A DNA stretch of 6,075 bases from the NCBI GenBank assembly GCA_937952445.1, contig CALGAA010000334.1, positions 1-6,075 on the forward strand. Direction: 5' to 3'. The notes beneath the pieces were generated by a model. That model was not told the origin of the DNA, ran no database searches, and worked only from the letters and a program-made list of their open reading frames with translations. Positions 5,872-6,075 of this stretch are shown piece by piece. This DNA comes from an uncultured Bacteroidota bacterium (GTDB taxonomy: Bacteria; Bacteroidota; Bacteroidia; Chitinophagales; Saprospiraceae). Each line of letters opens with the position of its first letter. Positions within the stretch are counted from its first letter, which is position 1. A program made the translations under genes and the position numbers.

Positions 5872-5900
5872 CATTACTTCAGTAATGTATCTGATCAGAT
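5872..5900. other. two further palindromes next to the SusD stop
   Basis: CATTACT, two bases, AGTAATG (5872-5887) is a 7 bp hairpin, and ATCTGATCAGAT (5889-5900) is a perfect 12 bp palindrome. On the minus strand both come directly after the SusD stop and before the 14 bp stem, so three dyads sit in a row. They may be part of a composite 3' end. Confidence 0.45.
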
Positions 5901-5901
5901 G

Positions 5902-6075
5902 TCAAAGTGGATTTTGAACCACGACGCCGAGTGTATAGTCAATTTCAGCTTGAGGTATAAGAAATTGCCATTCCCGGGTTCCAGCAGGCTCTTCAAGTTT
6001 GGCCGCCAGGGTGGCATTATGATTGGCTCCGGTTCTGTCCAGGGGAAGATCAAGTCTTTTGAGATCATAAAACCG
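5902..6075 (-). CDS. SusD/RagB-family outer-membrane glycan-binding lipoprotein, C-terminal 57 residues, partial
   Basis: Reading the minus strand in from the window edge gives 57 codons and a TGA at 5904-5902. Two conserved SusD C-terminal blocks are present: RFYDLKRLDLPLDR at 1-14, and REWQFLIPQAEIDYTLGVVV at 34-53 followed by QNPL at the very end. These match the usual W-x-(F/L)-P-I-P-x-x-E-I-(D/N)-x-N-x-x-x-x-Q-N-P pattern of the family. SusD proteins cap a SusC TonB-dependent transporter and bind glycans at the cell surface. The partner susC gene would be expected upstream, outside the window. The gene is convergent with the DUF1593-type gene, which could serve the same substrate locus. 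Confidence 0.93.
   Translation of the reverse strand, partial: RFYDLKRLDLPLDRTGANHNATLAAKLEEPAGTREWQFLIPQAEIDYTLGVVVQNPL

Overview
The window looks like accessory or flanking chromosome from a member of the Bacteroidota. The evidence is a SusD-type outer-membrane lipoprotein terminus, an ECF sigma factor followed by a FecR-type N-terminal domain (the usual controller pair for SusCD/TonB-receptor loci), a DnaE of the second Bacteroidota type beginning MYLNNHTYYS, and genes without Shine-Dalgarno sites. GC content appears higher in the dnaE part than in the middle of the window. I judged this by eye and cannot place the organism below phylum.

Layout. Positions 1-1332 (minus) hold the N-terminal 444 residues of a DNA polymerase III alpha subunit, cut by the window edge. 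Just upstream of its start codon are two near-identical dyads (1334-1350 and 1364-1382), which look like paired repressor operators. From 1383 to 1935 there is no convincing gene, only one copy (A) of a ~70 bp repeat and a hairpin followed by T6G7. Positions 1936-2535 (minus) encode a small lipoprotein with an internal duplication and an Asn/Gly tail. It is divergent from the ECF sigma factor at 2741-3298 (plus). After the sigma gene come a doubtful ORF (3440-3751) carrying repeat copy B, and an 89-residue protein (3764-4033) that is only the cytoplasmic sigma-binding part of FecR. Positions 4258-5718 (plus) encode an exported nucleoside-hydrolase-like protein of the DUF1593/Sde182 family. Positions 5902-6075 (minus) are the last 57 residues of a SusD-family protein. 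The two convergent genes are separated by a cluster of hairpins, including a 14 bp perfect stem.

How the parts relate. The sigma factor and FecR-like protein are the remains, or a rewired form, of a cell-surface signalling switch. The membrane and periplasmic part of FecR is absent, and no TonB receptor follows. The DUF1593 protein and the SusD protein fit polysaccharide use at the cell envelope, but they are convergent and so are not one operon. The dnaE gene is functionally separate and is probably a damage-inducible or otherwise repressed polymerase, judging from its paired operators.

Most interesting points: the twin operators at dnaE, the natural soluble FecR N-domain behind its sigma factor, and the ~70 bp direct repeats A and B that bracket the lipoprotein/sigma pair. 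I did not find a clearly new multi-gene system.
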